A stretch of 14,208 nucleotides of DNA, taken from assembly GCA_031295725.1 (NCBI GenBank), contig JAUMNV010000165.1, forward strand, positions 1 to 14,208, in the 5' to 3' direction. The translations under genes were made by a program, and so were the position numbers. The DNA comes from Collinsella sp. (GTDB lineage: Bacteria; Actinomycetota; Coriobacteriia; Coriobacteriales; Coriobacteriaceae). The notes beneath the pieces were generated by a model. That model saw nothing but the letters and a program-made list of their open reading frames with translations. It was not told the DNA's origin and did no database searches. Position 1 is the stretch's first letter; every line of letters begins with the position of its first letter. Shown piece after piece: positions 14,092 through 14,208 of the stretch.

Positions 14092-14208
14092 CGATTGCTA
14101 GGACCTACAGAAGGGTGCGACAAGCACACAACGTTTAGGAACACTCGGGAGCCGACAGATACTAATGTGACGCTTATGCAATCACGTTCGTATAGGTTAC
14201 GGGGAAAT

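Noticed and set aside
1..14208. CRISPR, prophage or insertion sequence
   Set aside because: No regularly spaced direct repeats, transposase, integrase or phage genes are present.

Overview
The window looks like chromosome of a high-GC actinobacterium of class Coriobacteriia, most likely a gut Collinsella or close relative. This rests on base composition, Actinobacteria-like protein sequences and the mix of genes; it is recognition by eye, not a database match. No phage, insertion sequence, CRISPR array or tRNA is visible. Nearly all space is used by ordinary housekeeping and transport genes, so the novelty lies mainly in the non-coding DNA.

Left part (1-3796, all on the minus strand): a molybdenum block. 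moeA and mog form a tight pair (10-nt gap) that ends in a clear intrinsic terminator. Then comes a separately promoted pair, modA and modB, which runs off the left edge. Together they cover uptake of molybdate (ModA lipoprotein, ModB permease) and its insertion into molybdopterin (Mog, MoeA). ModB carries an unusual exported domain of about 190 residues before its permease core. The modA promoter has two perfect 7-4-7 dyads, one on the -10 and one touching the -35.

Middle (4007-7606): a ClC-family anion transporter and a diacylglycerol-kinase-like lipid kinase on the plus strand. They face a small GGQ release-factor/ribosome-rescue protein and xanthine phosphoribosyltransferase (xpt) on the minus strand. 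Two palindromes sharing a GTGA-n-A-n-AGGGAC core bracket the GGQ gene.

Right-middle (7764-11872): an MFS exporter downstream of an O-acetylhomoserine sulfhydrylase (minus), a cysteine-rich C_GCAxxG_C_C protein (plus), and a YigZ/IMPACT protein (minus). The last two share a long bidirectional terminator.

Right part (11873-14208): the RNase P RNA gene rnpB and ribosomal protein S1 (rpsA), both on the minus strand. Just beyond the rnpB 3' end lie two tandem elements of about 100 nt that fold alike. Their outer stem and apical stem differ by compensating base pairs, the best sign in this window of an undescribed structured RNA or palindromic element. The rpsA ribosome-binding site can be paired into a hairpin, suggesting translational control.
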